64,000 nt of DNA from Roseovarius indicus (GCF_008728195.1 NZ_CP031599.1:62001-126000); one strand, 5' to 3'; positions 51,633 to 60,945 are shown, counted from the stretch's first letter. The notes: generated by a model not told the origin, from the sequence alone. Numbers and translations: made by a program.

Positions 51633-51913
51633 TATCATCAGTGTCGGGAGCAGCGACGTGGGGCAAAGGCCCTGCCCGATGCTCCCGGATCCGCCGCCGA
51701 GCAGGCGGCTTAGAAGAAGAACGTGGCGATCACCCGCAATGCCTGGCCTGAACCCCGGCCGGTCCGCGGATTGGAACCTTCGGGTCCGCACGCCATGAAG
51801 CATTCGCCGCCGAACAGGCGGTTCGTGTTCCAAACGTCCGGGTCACACGACCTGGAAAGATGGTCTGCTTTCAACTTCGCGGCCCGCAGGATCCTGTCCT
51901 GCGGGTCTTTTTT
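51633..51913 (+). ncRNA. Array 2: two repeated hairpin modules closed by a terminator
   Basis: The leader matches array 1 (GACCCCCTATCATCA at 51626-51640). Hairpins lie at 51694-51708 (loop GAGCA) and 51807-51821 (loop GAACA), 113 bases apart, and the last is 76 bases before the terminator. The module stem GGAACC/GGGTCC (51773-51787) corresponds to GGGCTC/GAGCCC of array 1, with two compensating base-pair changes and the same 19-base distance to the next CCGCC hairpin. GGTC/GACC recurs at 51841-51852. This conserved layout points to a structured RNA, about 280 bases long. Confidence 0.6.
51883..51913 (+). terminator. Intrinsic terminator of array 2
   Basis: CCCGCAGGA (51883-51891) pairs with TCCTGCGGG (51897-51905) and is followed by TCTTTTTT. 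The stem is the same as in array 1. Confidence 0.85.
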
Positions 51914-51996
51914 CGTTTTGCGATGAACCAATTTGAAACCGCCCCTTCGTGGAGCTTTCTCCGTCTCATGCCTGTCCGACACGCGTGAGATCACCG

Positions 51997-52212
51997 ATGA
52001 AACAAGCCTTCGAAACCCCATCCGATGCCCTCGAGCGAGGGCCTGCCGCAGACCCGCCGTCTGAACGGAAAACCCCAGGTTTGAACGGCCTTGAAACGCA
52101 TCTGAACGAAACGCCTATCCAGATTTACGGCCCTTATCTGCACCCCCGTTCCGTTCAGCTCGGCGTGACTGAACGGACGGCGCTGCCGATGAACACTCCA
52201 CCTTCCCGATGA
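51997..52212 (+). CDS. Possible small protein before the recombinase genes
   Basis: A 71-codon frame from ATG 51997 (MKQAFETPSDALERGPAADP) ends 15 bases before the recombinase start. It is proline-rich with no family resemblance and only a weak ribosome site. The same DNA holds repeated CTGAACGG motifs, so this frame may be fortuitous. Confidence 0.3.
   Translation: MKQAFETPSDALERGPAADPPSERKTPGLNGLETHLNETPIQIYGPYLHPRSVQLGVTERTALPMNTPPSR
52061..52176. repeat. Cluster of CTGAACGG repeats upstream of the recombinase operon
   Basis: CTGAACGG at 52061, TTGAACGG at 52081, CTGAACGA at 52102, inverted CCGTTCAG at 52151 and CTGAACGG at 52169. The first three are 20-21 bases apart, about two helical turns. 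This looks like a cluster of protein-binding sites (recombinase arm sites or an operator) 50-170 bases before the recombinase start. Confidence 0.5.
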
Positions 52213-52227
52213 AAGAAAGGAAAATCG

Positions 52228-54081
52228 ATGCAAATCGAAACTCTCCAACATGTTTATCAACTCCTTCCGGATCTCTATTCGGAAACCTCGCGGGACGCGT
52301 ATCGCGCCGCGTTCCGGCGCGCGGAGCGGTTGACGAACAAGAAGCTGTGGCAGCTCGCGGCCGACGAGCGGGCCTGGGAGCAGGAGCTCTCGAAAATCGT
52401 CTGGGCCGGCGAATTCCGCGCAAAGACTCCGGAAGCTGCCGAGCGCGCGTTCGAGACCTGGGGCGGCAAGATCCCTGCGGCGATCCGACGCGCGCGCAAG
52501 CATGTCGGATCGGGTCCGGCAACTAACCGGGACGCCAAGCAAGCATGGGACCGGATCGCGGATTATGTGTCCGACGTTGAAAACTGCGTCGATGAGACGG
52601 GCCAGAGGATTCTGCCGAACATGTCCGGCCTGTCGATCGCAAATCTGCGCGCGCGCCTCGGGCACATGCGTCCGCAAACGGTGGATACCGAAGGTGCAAT
52701 CGAGGCACTGAGGAAGCTCCCCGCGGACAAGACGGAGAGTTATCGGAATGCTGTGCGTTTCTTCAATCGCCTGATCCGCGAGCAGAACCGCCACGCGCCC
52801 ATCGCGGACCTGCTGCCCGATCGGCAAGTGGGGGAGTTGCCCACGCGGCGCGATGCGCCGCTCGACTGGTCGCGCTTCTCGCAGGAGTTCCTCGACGCTC
52901 GTGACACCGCCCTGGACCAGGCGGTGCAGGTCGAGGCAAACAAGAAAAGCTCTCGCGCCGCCCGGATTGCCGCACGGCGCCAGAACAAACGCCTGCGCCG
53001 TCGGCGCGTCTTCAATCCGGACGCGACACGGAAGAACTATGTCCGCTCGCTGTCCTGGCTTGCACGCCATGCCGAAGAAGATCGCGGTAACGTCTACGAT
53101 GTCAAAACGCTCGATGACCTCGTCACGGAAGATCGCGTCGAGGCGGCGGTCAAGCGCTACATTGCCCGCGGCCAGTCCGACGAGGAGCTCCGCGATACGA
53201 CACAGACGAGTTCGGTGAAGAGCTACTTGTCGGCTCTCTTGTCGCTTGCCCGGCGCAACGGAATGCCGGAAGACTTGGTCTTCGCGCTCGAAGATATCGC
53301 CGACGATCCGGACTATGTCTCGGATCGCGATGGAGAGATGTCCGCGACGCGCGAAGAGTTCATCCGTCTTGTCGATCGCGACCCGGCGATCGTGCGAGCG
53401 ATTGTCACCGGTCCGGAGACGCTCCTGCGGGAAGCCCGGCGGGGTTTCGATCGCTGGGAGCGGTTGAGTGACGCTCAAAAAGCCGAAACACTCCACCTGT
53501 CGATCGCGGCCGCCGCGATGGCCGTGCAGCTGGCGCGGCCGCTTCGGACGCGCAACGTCAACGAGTTCGACGCGGGCGGGCAGGGTACTGATCTCGTCGC
53601 ACCGCGCCGCGCGGGCGCGAAGGCGTGGATCGAGATCGATCGAAGCAAAGTGAAGAACCGCCGCGCAATCGAAGGCCCGGTGCCGGACTGGCTGTGGGCA
53701 GTTTTCGAAGCTTGGCAGGAAGAGGGGCGATCGCGGTGGATCGCGCGGCACAAGAAGACCGGCTGTCGCGACACCGACGCGCTCTTTCCCGGAACTCGGG
53801 GGGGCTATCTCACGCGCTCGACATTCAACAAGTGCTGGAACCGTGGCATGTCGCGTCTGGGGCTTACCGGCCTTACGCCGCACACGATGCGCCACGTCGC
53901 GGCGACGCTCTATCTCGCGGTGCATCCCGGCGACTATCATGTCGTGGCAGCACTGCTCTGCGACGAGTTGAAGACCGTCGAGCACTTCTATGCCCGCGGT
54001 GAGGGACGGGCGGCCGCCGAGCTCTTCGCACAGGTGCTGGAAGACCTGCATCCAACCCTGGGCCTGCGGGGGAACGCGTGA
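52228..54081 (+). CDS. Large tyrosine recombinase 1
   Basis: The 617-residue protein starts at ATG 52228 with GAAAGGA upstream. The C-terminal catalytic domain has the first arginine region (LARPLRTRNVNEFD), HTMRHVAATL (H-x-x-R), and the terminal DELKTVEHFYARG with the tyrosine nucleophile. A SAM-like core-binding segment precedes it (SLSWLARHAEEDRGNVYDVK). It is longer than the usual 300-400 residues because of an N-terminal domain of about 250 residues. The gene overlaps recombinase 2 by one base. Confidence 0.85.
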   Translation: MQIETLQHVYQLLPDLYSETSRDAYRAAFRRAERLTNKKLWQLAADERAWEQELSKIVWAGEFRAKTPEAAERAFETWGGKIPAAIRRARKHVGSGPATNRDAKQAWDRIADYVSDVENCVDETGQRILPNMSGLSIANLRARLGHMRPQTVDTEGAIEALRKLPADKTESYRNAVRFFNRLIREQNRHAPIADLLPDRQVGELPTRRDAPLDWSRFSQEFLDARDTALDQAVQVEANKKSSRAARIAARRQNKRLRRRRVFNPDATRKNYVRSLSWLARHAEEDRGNVYDVKTLDDLVTEDRVEAAVKRYIARGQSDEELRDTTQTSSVKSYLSALLSLARRNGMPEDLVFALEDIADDPDYVSDRDGEMSATREEFIRLVDRDPAIVRAIVTGPETLLREARRGFDRWERLSDAQKAETLHLSIAAAAMAVQLARPLRTRNVNEFDAGGQGTDLVAPRRAGAKAWIEIDRSKVKNRRAIEGPVPDWLWAVFEAWQEEGRSRWIARHKKTGCRDTDALFPGTRGGYLTRSTFNKCWNRGMSRLGLTGLTPHTMRHVAATLYLAVHPGDYHVVAALLCDELKTVEHFYARGEGRAAAELFAQVLEDLHPTLGLRGNA

Positions 54082-55556
54082 TGCCCCCGAAACCCCAAAG
54101 CCGTGCCGTCCGGGCCGAGGCTCTGGTGGCAACAATGCCCAATGTCCCGTGCGACGTGGCCGATCGTCTGCGCCAGGCCGCGCTCGTCAAAGACCTTGCG
54201 CCGCGGGGCATGCCCGCGGCGCTGGAGCGCTTCTTTTCCCGCCTGGCGGCGGAGGGTCGCGCTCCGGAGTTCGCACAGGCGGAGGACTTTGCCGCCTCGA
54301 CGCAGAGCCGGACGGCGTTCCGCACACTCTTGGCGGCGCTGTCGCGGTTCGCGCCGGATGTGCCGACCGCGGCGGCCGTGCCGGTCAAGCGCGACTGGGA
54401 CGCCTGGCTCAACGGGCGGTACAACACCCGCGCCCCGCGTCCGCGCCGTTCGCGTCGCGAAGCCTTGAGGCCCGAGGAATGGCCCGAGGCCTGGCGTGCC
54501 GCCTTGCCGTGTCTCGCCCGGCGTGCTCGGCGTGACGGACGGCGGTATCGTCCTCTCGGATCGAAGAGCAGGGGCTCGGTGGTCCAGGCGGTCGGGCTCC
54601 TGGCGCTTGCGCGGGAGAACGCGATCGCCGAAGGCAGCGAGTTCGGAGACGGGTTCACGCCGGAACTCGCGGAGGCGTTTCTCGGCTTCCTCGTCGAGCG
54701 TGTAAACCCGCGGAGCGGGGAGCCCATCCGGTTCGGGACAATCGCCGATTATTTTGAGCGCGTGATGTGCCTTGCCGCCCGTGCCGAACTCTACGCGCCG
54801 GACGGTGAAGCCTCCTTCGGAGAGATACTCGCGGCCTGCCGCGCGGAGGCGGCCGAGGAGACGCCGATGAAACGGGCCAGGATGCGGGAGTTCCGCGAAA
54901 AGCACGGGCTCGATGGCGTCCTTCTTGCGGCCGTCGCGGCAAGCGAGGAGGCGCGCGATCTGCCCGGGCATTCGGACAGGGCGGCCCGCCTGCGGCGCAA
55001 GGCGGTCGTCTTCGCGCTGCTTGTCAACGGTGTAGACCGGCAGGGAGACCTGTCCGAGTTTCGGATCGGACGCGACATCGTTCGCCGGGCGGACGGAACC
55101 TGGGAACCGGCGTTCCGGCAATCGAAGACGGCTCGCTGGAAGGAGAACGGTCCGCTCTGGGGGCTGACCGGTTTGCTCATCGATGCCCATGTGCTCGAGG
55201 GCCGACCGGCCTGGTGCATCGAGACACGCATTGCCGAGCTCGATGGGTGCAATCTCCTGAGCCTGCAGGCGGAAGGCTTCGACACGTATCACGCGTCCAA
55301 GCTGCTTCGCGAGGCGTTCGGGATATCCGGGCATCTCATCCGCACGGCCGTCACCGACTTGCTGCGCCGCCACCGCCCCGATGCTGCCTGGGCCGTCCAG
55401 AGACTGCTGGGACATTCCGTCGAATGGATGCAGGAGAACTACCGAAGTGAGTTCGCGGAGGTCGCGAGCGTGGAGAAATACCACGCCGCCTTGGAGATGC
55501 TTGTTCGGGGAGAAACCTCCCCGGCTTCGGCGCCAAGGCGACGAAAGCGCGGTTGA
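54081..55556 (+). CDS. Tyrosine recombinase 2, coupled to recombinase 1
   Basis: The 491-residue protein starts at ATG 54081, overlapping the previous stop (TGATG); a GTG one codon earlier is also possible. The catalytic part shows VFALLVNGVDRQGDLSEFRI, then HLIRTAVTDLLRRH (H-x-x-R) and LLGHSVEWMQENYRSEF (G-H and tyrosine nucleophile). Two overlapping, divergent recombinases suggest a heteromeric machine like those of paired or trio-recombinase elements; no third recombinase gene follows. Confidence 0.85.
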   Translation: MPPKPQSRAVRAEALVATMPNVPCDVADRLRQAALVKDLAPRGMPAALERFFSRLAAEGRAPEFAQAEDFAASTQSRTAFRTLLAALSRFAPDVPTAAAVPVKRDWDAWLNGRYNTRAPRPRRSRREALRPEEWPEAWRAALPCLARRARRDGRRYRPLGSKSRGSVVQAVGLLALARENAIAEGSEFGDGFTPELAEAFLGFLVERVNPRSGEPIRFGTIADYFERVMCLAARAELYAPDGEASFGEILAACRAEAAEETPMKRARMREFREKHGLDGVLLAAVAASEEARDLPGHSDRAARLRRKAVVFALLVNGVDRQGDLSEFRIGRDIVRRADGTWEPAFRQSKTARWKENGPLWGLTGLLIDAHVLEGRPAWCIETRIAELDGCNLLSLQAEGFDTYHASKLLREAFGISGHLIRTAVTDLLRRHRPDAAWAVQRLLGHSVEWMQENYRSEFAEVASVEKYHAALEMLVRGETSPASAPRRRKRG

Positions 55557-55563
55557 GGCAACG

Positions 55564-55603
55564 ACGGGTCGCCGCTGTTCTCAGCAAGGCAGTGGCGACC
55601 CGT
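55564..55603. repeat. 10-bp perfect inverted repeat directly after the recombinase operon
   Basis: ACGGGTCGCC (55564-55573) and GGCGACCCGT (55594-55603) are perfect complements 20 bases apart, starting 8 bases after the recombinase 2 stop. There is no T-run. It may be a terminator, or a recombination core site with the symmetry expected for a tyrosine recombinase. The rest of 55604-55882 has no recognised gene. Confidence 0.5.
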
Positions 55604-55882
55604 TGGACGTGCGGTCGCGGATCTTGGGATCATCCGGATAGGTGCCAGGGACGCATTGCTGCGTTGGGGGAAAAACTGCGACGCTGGGTGGGGCGCCGGT
55701 CTCATGGAGGATCGACGCGCCGGCGTCGTTGGGTCCGGCCAGAAGGTGTAGATTGGTGTTTATCCGGCAGTGCCATCCCTGGCGCAGACAAAGCCACCAT
55801 CGGCATCGAACCCAATCCGCTGGCCAAGCGCACGTTTCGCAGGGCAGGGGCAGCATCGGTTCAAGCGACTAAACGCCGTCAC

Positions 55883-56590
55883 TCAGAACACACGGTCGCG
55901 ATATGCGAGGACGACCTGGTCTTCGTGGCCGAGGAATGCGTACTGGTAAGACATGTGAACGGTATATCCGTGCACACTGCGATTATCGAACCACTTCTTT
56001 GCCTGCTCCCGTTCGGCGCGCATGGCCGCGTCGTTGTCCTCTGCGAAGGCTTCATACGCCGCCAGTCGTTTCAGGCGGGCATGCGCGCTTTCCTCGTCAC
56101 GGGCTTGCAACTCGAGAGCGGCCACGGCGCGCAGAAGCAGCAGCGACATCACTTCCTCGCGGGTGATATACCGGCAGACGTTGTCCAGCGACTCCCACAG
56201 ATGCTCCAGAGCGCTATCGGAGAGGCGCGCGAGTTCACAATTGCCGCAAGCCGCGCGGGCTTCCGCCTCGGCTTCCGAAATATGCTCGATCAGCGGGCCA
56301 AGTTTACCTCGGACCGAGCGTGATCCGAGGACGTCGAGATCGCATGTGAAAGCCGGCGGACTGGTCCTTGGCCGGGGCTTTACGTTTGAAACGAGCCTCA
56401 ACTTGCGCACGCGCATGTTCTTGTAGAACGCGACGTGTCCGAGACACGGCACGCAGTAGTGAAACGGCGCAAGTCGCTTTCGGGCTTCGCGGACCTGCAT
56501 CCCGTCGTACTCCCGGTAAATGGGGGCGGCGGCCTTCTGCAGTTTCGATTCAAGCCGGTCGCGCGTGTTGACCGGAGGGCATATCAGCAT
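55883..56590 (-). CDS. Hypothetical protein with CxxC-type motifs
   Basis: The 235-residue protein starts at ATG 56590 (MLICPPVNTRDRLESKLQKA) with AAAGGA upstream; the frame is open further up but unconserved-looking. Cysteine pairs at HYCVPCLGH and ACGNCELAR could bind metal. The rest is helical (EEVMSLLLLRAVAALELQAR, HARLKRLAAYEAFAEDNDAA). No family is recognised. It is convergent with the recombinase operon. Confidence 0.6.
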   Translation of the reverse strand: MLICPPVNTRDRLESKLQKAAAPIYREYDGMQVREARKRLAPFHYCVPCLGHVAFYKNMRVRKLRLVSNVKPRPRTSPPAFTCDLDVLGSRSVRGKLGPLIEHISEAEAEARAACGNCELARLSDSALEHLWESLDNVCRYITREEVMSLLLLRAVAALELQARDEESAHARLKRLAAYEAFAEDNDAAMRAEREQAKKWFDNRSVHGYTVHMSYQYAFLGHEDQVVLAYRDRVF

Positions 56591-57093
56591 GTCGAGGTCC
56601 TTTCCTGGGCGGTGATGCACGGGATGTTGGCCTGTTTCGTGTTTCCCGAAATCGAAAACCAGAAAGTGCCGCAACGTCAGCGGGGCGCCTGGACTTGGGT
56701 CCAGGGCTCGCGGGCGCGCATGTCTCGGCGTTGCTTGGTTCAGAGCGATTGACGCGGAAATGAAATCCGGCAGGTCAGGAGGCACACAGGGCGACTTTGG
56801 TGTCATGCGGGTCATGGAAATGAATTACCGGCGTGACACCAGTTTGATCGGGCGGGGGCTGTCGCTCAGAGCCGGGGAAACCGGTTTCTTCGGTGCAACC
56901 TGCTGGCAACACCGTATGGCCGACGGGCAAGAACGCCGAGCTCCCGCCCGGGTGGGACGGACGACTACCGTAAGAATGCGGGATTGACCCCGCCGCTGGT
57001 AAGGAAGTCTCCGGGGCGCCGAAACTCGAGACCCTTGCTCAGGGTAGAGCGGATCGCCGCCGGAAGGGCAGAACGGAATATTTTTATGTACCG
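56591..57093. other. Gene-free stretch
   Basis: About 500 bases between two leftward hypothetical genes. No credible frame, hairpin or repeat noted. Confidence 0.4.
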
Positions 57094-57614
57094 CTATGTC
57101 TTATTCAGGCAGCGCGCGGCCTCCTCGGTTGAATGCGCGCCCTCCAGTATCATCATGAGGGGGCGGGACGATGCATGACTGGCCTGAGACCTCCATGCGC
57201 CGTGCAGCCAGTCCGGATGCACATAGAGGATGGCATCGGCGAACTGAACCAGGTGGATCTGATACGTTTGTCCCTCTTCGACCATCTTCGATTGCCGGGC
57301 GATCCGGTGCTGATTCGGGCCACCGAACTGAACGGCCGTGATCTCTTTGAAAACGGCGCCCTCCGCGCCGGACATCTCGTCGATGAAGAAGTTTTCCGGC
57401 TCGAGAACGCCTGTCTTTAATACGACTTTCATGACTGTTTCAGGTGCAAATCCGAGGTCGGGGCGGTTGACGATACCTCCGAACTCGCCGATGAAGTCCC
57501 CGAGGCTGGCGTACTCGGGGGCAACGAGGAGCGGTGCCCGCGGTACCGGGCCTGCACGCGGCAGGGCGGACAGGCGGGCCGTGGCGGCGAAGTCTTTTGC
57601 AGTGAGATGGTCAT
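57094..57614 (-). pseudogene. Hypothetical protein with an apparent frameshift near its start
   Basis: A good start (ATG 57614 with GAGGA upstream) begins MTIS in one frame, but the protein-like sequence continues in another: LTAKDFAATARLSALPRAGP, LLVAPEYASLGDFIGEFGGI, VNRPDLGFAPE, then MKVVLKTGVLEPENFFIDEM to the stop at 57094. One missing base about 9-10 bases after the ATG restores a protein of about 173 residues. Otherwise translation would begin at ATG 57432 (112 residues), which lacks a ribosome site. Family unknown. Confidence 0.55.
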
Positions 57615-58376
57615 CGAGTGGTCCTCTTCGTTTGGCTCATAAAGAAGAGGTTGGATCGTTGAATTCAGCTGGAAGAAATTATCGGAAAATTCGGCTGATT
57701 TTTTTCGCGAGGTCTGGCGAGAGGAGCGCCCACACCCCTGCGGCGATGGGCAAGTTCTTTGGTGTGACAGTTCGTGATCGAGCAAGCCATGCGCGACCAA
57801 ACCGACCTTGAGCGTCGAGGAGGAGGTCGGGATTACAGTGAATGCCATCCTTACTTGATGGGGAAGGTTGCTTCGTCAGGGAGCAAAGCGGTGTTCACGC
57901 GGATGTGCAGCACGAGGCGTTGTAGAGACGCGGGATTTTTACACGTCGCGGCCATTGCCCGTCGGCCGGCGGCCATGGCCAAATCCACGTTTATGTTTTC
58001 GCTTTCGGAAGAGATCCGTGCATATTCTCCGAGATTGAGTAAATCGCAAAACGTTGAGAACGGCGGCGGACGGCCCTTTGCGGCCTCTCGCCGGAACCAC
58101 TTGATGCCGCGCTGCGGCCCGTCAGACCAGCCATTCGCTGCAAGCGCAAACTCTGGGACTTCAGAGGTCAACAGAGCGGGACTGAGCGGGCATTGACTGC
58201 CGTAGCTCGGGCTACCGCTTCGGCAGCCAACGTCGAGGGCGAGTTCGAATGAGCTTACTTCAGTCCTCAACCTGCAGCGTTCAAGTCTGCCAAATCTGGA
58301 CGTAGCCGCCTTTTCGGTCTTAGGCTTTTTGGACAACAGGAAAATCGACTGTGCCTTTGTATTGAAGGGATTTGGG
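57615..58376. other. Long stretch with only doubtful frames
   Basis: A leftward frame at 57851-58336 (161 codons) and an overlapping rightward one both lack family resemblance and ribosome sites. Segments such as PEFALAANGWSDGPQRG resemble non-coding repeats often mis-called as genes in Rhodobacteraceae. I leave it unannotated as coding. The right end should hold the LysR promoter. Confidence 0.45.
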
Positions 58377-59300
58377 TTGAGGAAATATTCGCTGCCAGCT
58401 TTGTCGCAGCTTCACACATTTGAGGCGGTGTCCCGACGGCTGAGTTTCACTGCCGCCGCCGACGAGTTGTGCCTGACGCAAAGCGCCGTGAGCCGACAGA
58501 TCAAGTCTCTGGAAGCAGATCTGGGCCGCCCGCTCTTTCTGCGCAAGCACAGGGCCATCGAACTGACACCAGAAGGGCGACAACTGTTCGAAGCGGTTGC
58601 CCGCGGTCTGGATGAGATCGCCGGATGCGTCGCCGATCTGCGCACAGACGCCGGAACGCCGCAGATCACCGTAGCGGCCTCAGTGGCCTTTTCCTACTAT
58701 TGGCTGATGCCCCGGCTGGAGCGCTTTTCGGAGCGATGCCCGGGCGTTGACCTCCGGGTTCTGGCAACCGATCAGAAGATTGATCTAAGCAAGGGTGATG
58801 CCGATGTCGCCGTGCTTTACGGCGATGGCACGTGGGACGGGGTCCAGGCCCGGCACCTGTTTGGCGAGCGGGTCTATCCGGTATGCAGTCCTGGTTATCT
58901 GCGCGACCACCCGGAGTTGCGTCGACCCAGTGATTTGCTGGATCAGGCGCTTTTGCATCTGGAAGGCGGCGGCACGATCTGGGGGACTGTCGACTGGCAG
59001 GTTTGGCTGGCACAGAAGGGTGTGACCGGGCAGCCGGTGCGCAGGGGCATCCGCCTGAACAGCTATCCGATGGTTCTGCAAGGGGCCGCGGCCGGGCGGG
59101 GCGTGGCCCTGGGGTGGAGCTATATTACCGATGCCATGCTGGCGGACGGGCAATTGGTCTGCCTGTTCGAGAACCCGCTCGAGACCTGCTTCAGCTATTA
59201 CATCGGCACATCCGCCGACGCGATGTCCAAACCGGTCGTATCAGAGTTCGTGCAATGGATATTGGAGGAATGCGAGGCCGAGGCATCGGGCGTCGCATGA
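58377..59300 (+). CDS. LysR-family transcriptional regulator (GcvA-like)
   Basis: The protein has about 307 residues from TTG 58377 (MRKYSLPALSQLHTFEAVSR); a TTG at 58329 would add 16 residues. The N-terminal winged HTH is SFTAAADELCLTQSAVSRQI KSLE. The effector domain shows the GcvA-type pattern ITVAASVAFSYYWLMPRLER ... GDADVAVLYGDG. It directly precedes two catabolic genes on the same strand, so it probably regulates them, and its ligand may be their substrate. Confidence 0.9.
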   Translation: MRKYSLPALSQLHTFEAVSRRLSFTAAADELCLTQSAVSRQIKSLEADLGRPLFLRKHRAIELTPEGRQLFEAVARGLDEIAGCVADLRTDAGTPQITVAASVAFSYYWLMPRLERFSERCPGVDLRVLATDQKIDLSKGDADVAVLYGDGTWDGVQARHLFGERVYPVCSPGYLRDHPELRRPSDLLDQALLHLEGGGTIWGTVDWQVWLAQKGVTGQPVRRGIRLNSYPMVLQGAAAGRGVALGWSYITDAMLADGQLVCLFENPLETCFSYYIGTSADAMSKPVVSEFVQWILEECEAEASGVA

Positions 59301-59391
59301 CCTGACAGCATGCGATCCATGCAAAATGATCGTTTGAGCGGTGTGCGGATTCGCCGCTTAGTGGGCGTCGGGAAACGCCACGAGGCCGCTC

Positions 59392-60945
59392 ATGCCAGCC
59401 ACCGCCATTCGAAAGCCGAACCGCCGGAGTCGCAACAAATCGACCCTCCCGCCGGCCGCGCCGCCCATCAGGCCGGGCATGATCGGCGGGCGGTATCAGC
59501 CGCTCAGCCAGGCGGAGATGGAACGCATCCATGAATTGGTGCTGCGGCTGCTGGCCGATCTTGGCCTGTCGCAGATCACGCCCAGCCTGGAAGCGCGCGC
59601 GGTCGCGGCGGGCTGCGAGGTGGATGATACCGGCCGGCTGCGTTTTCCACGAGCCATGGTCGAGGACGTGATCGGCCGCACAAGGCGCAAATTCACCCTG
59701 CACGGCATCGACCCGGCGCATGACATCGAGATCGGCGGCCGGCGCGTGCATACGGGCACCGGAGGCGCGGCCCCCACGATCATGGATTTCCATAGTGGCA
59801 AATACCGGGAAAGCACTGTGGCCGACCTTTACGACATCGCCCGGCTGGTGGACCGGATGGACAATATCCACTGGTATCACCGCTCGGTCGTGGCCCGCGA
59901 CACCGAAACCGTGCTCGACCTGGATATCAACACCACCTATGCCTGCCTCTCCGGCACCTCCAAGTCCATCGCGGTCAGCTATACCGACAGCGCCAGCGTG
60001 CGCGCGGTAATCCCGATGCTGGATGCGGTGGCCGGCGGCGAAGGCAGGTTCCGGCAGCGCCCCTTCTGCACGGCGGTCTGCTGTCACGTGGTGCCGCCGA
60101 TGCGTTTTGCCACCGAGAGCTGCGACGCGCTGGAGGCGGCGGTCGAGGCGGGGATGCCGATCCTGCTGGTGGCCGCGGGCCAGGCCGGGGCGACCGCCCC
60201 CGCCGCCCTGGCCGGGGCCGTGGCGCAAGCCTGTGCCGAGGTGCTGGCCGGGCTGATCCTGTGCAACCTCATCGACCCGCAATGCCGGGCGATCTTCGCC
60301 ACCTGGCCCTTCGTCAGCGACCTGCGCACCGGGGCCATGTCGGGCGGCTCGGGCGAGCAGGCGCTGCTCTCTGCCGCCTGCGCGCAGATGGCCGGCTTCT
60401 ATGACCTGCCCAATTCGGTCCCCGCGGGCATGACCGACAGCAAGCTGCCCGACATGCAGGCGGGCGGCGAGAAGGGATATACCATCTCGCTGGCCGCCCA
60501 TGCCGGGGCGTCGATGATCCACGAAAGCGCCGGCATGCATGGCAGCCTGATGGGCACCGGTTTCGAAAGCTACGTTCTGGACAATGACCTGCTGGGGGCG
60601 ATCCTGCGCACGGTCAAGGGGGTCGAGGTGAACGAGGACACCGCGAATTTCGATGTCATCCGCGACGTGGTGATGGGCGAAGGCCATTACCTGGGCCACC
60701 CGCAGACCTTTGCTCGGATGAAGACCGATTACCTCTATCCCCAGATCGCCTGCCGCCGCAGCATCAGCGATTGGGAGGATGCAGGCGCCCGTGACGCGCG
60801 CGACGTGGCCCGTGACACGGTTCGCACGATCCTTGCGGACCACTATCCCGGCCATATCCCCGAGGAGGTGGACCGCCGCCTGCGCGACAATTTCAACATC
60901 GTTCTGCCAAGGGCCCGGATGGGTGCCAGCAACGGCATTTGGTAA
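59392..60945 (+). CDS. MttB-family (trimethylamine methyltransferase-like), non-pyrrolysine
   Basis: The 517-residue protein matches the MttB superfamily along its length (RPGMIGGRYQPLSQAEMERI near residue 30, then LGLSQITPSLEARAV). GAGG lies seven bases before ATG 59392. The gene reads through without an in-frame amber codon, so it is a non-pyrrolysine member. Such members demethylate quaternary amines such as glycine betaine, passing the methyl to a corrinoid protein in known cases. No corrinoid-protein gene is in the window. Its partner is the FAD/GcvT gene 23 bases downstream. Confidence 0.88.
   Translation: MPATAIRKPNRRSRNKSTLPPAAPPIRPGMIGGRYQPLSQAEMERIHELVLRLLADLGLSQITPSLEARAVAAGCEVDDTGRLRFPRAMVEDVIGRTRRKFTLHGIDPAHDIEIGGRRVHTGTGGAAPTIMDFHSGKYRESTVADLYDIARLVDRMDNIHWYHRSVVARDTETVLDLDINTTYACLSGTSKSIAVSYTDSASVRAVIPMLDAVAGGEGRFRQRPFCTAVCCHVVPPMRFATESCDALEAAVEAGMPILLVAAGQAGATAPAALAGAVAQACAEVLAGLILCNLIDPQCRAIFATWPFVSDLRTGAMSGGSGEQALLSAACAQMAGFYDLPNSVPAGMTDSKLPDMQAGGEKGYTISLAAHAGASMIHESAGMHGSLMGTGFESYVLDNDLLGAILRTVKGVEVNEDTANFDVIRDVVMGEGHYLGHPQTFARMKTDYLYPQIACRRSISDWEDAGARDARDVARDTVRTILADHYPGHIPEEVDRRLRDNFNIVLPRARMGASNGIW

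Noticed and set aside
49780..51821. CRISPR array or integron attC sites formed by the repeated hairpins
   Set aside because: Spacers are about 95-100 bases and partly conserved, unlike CRISPR spacers. The attC core motif (GTTRRRY with its partner) is missing, no integron integrase is seen, and each array ends in a transcription terminator.
57851..58336. Leftward 161-codon open frame as a gene
   Set aside because: No ribosome site or family resemblance, and the sequence resembles non-coding repeats that are often over-called in this bacterial group.
59392..60945. Pyrrolysine-containing trimethylamine methyltransferase
   Set aside because: The frame is continuous with no in-frame TAG, so it belongs to the non-pyrrolysine MttB branch.
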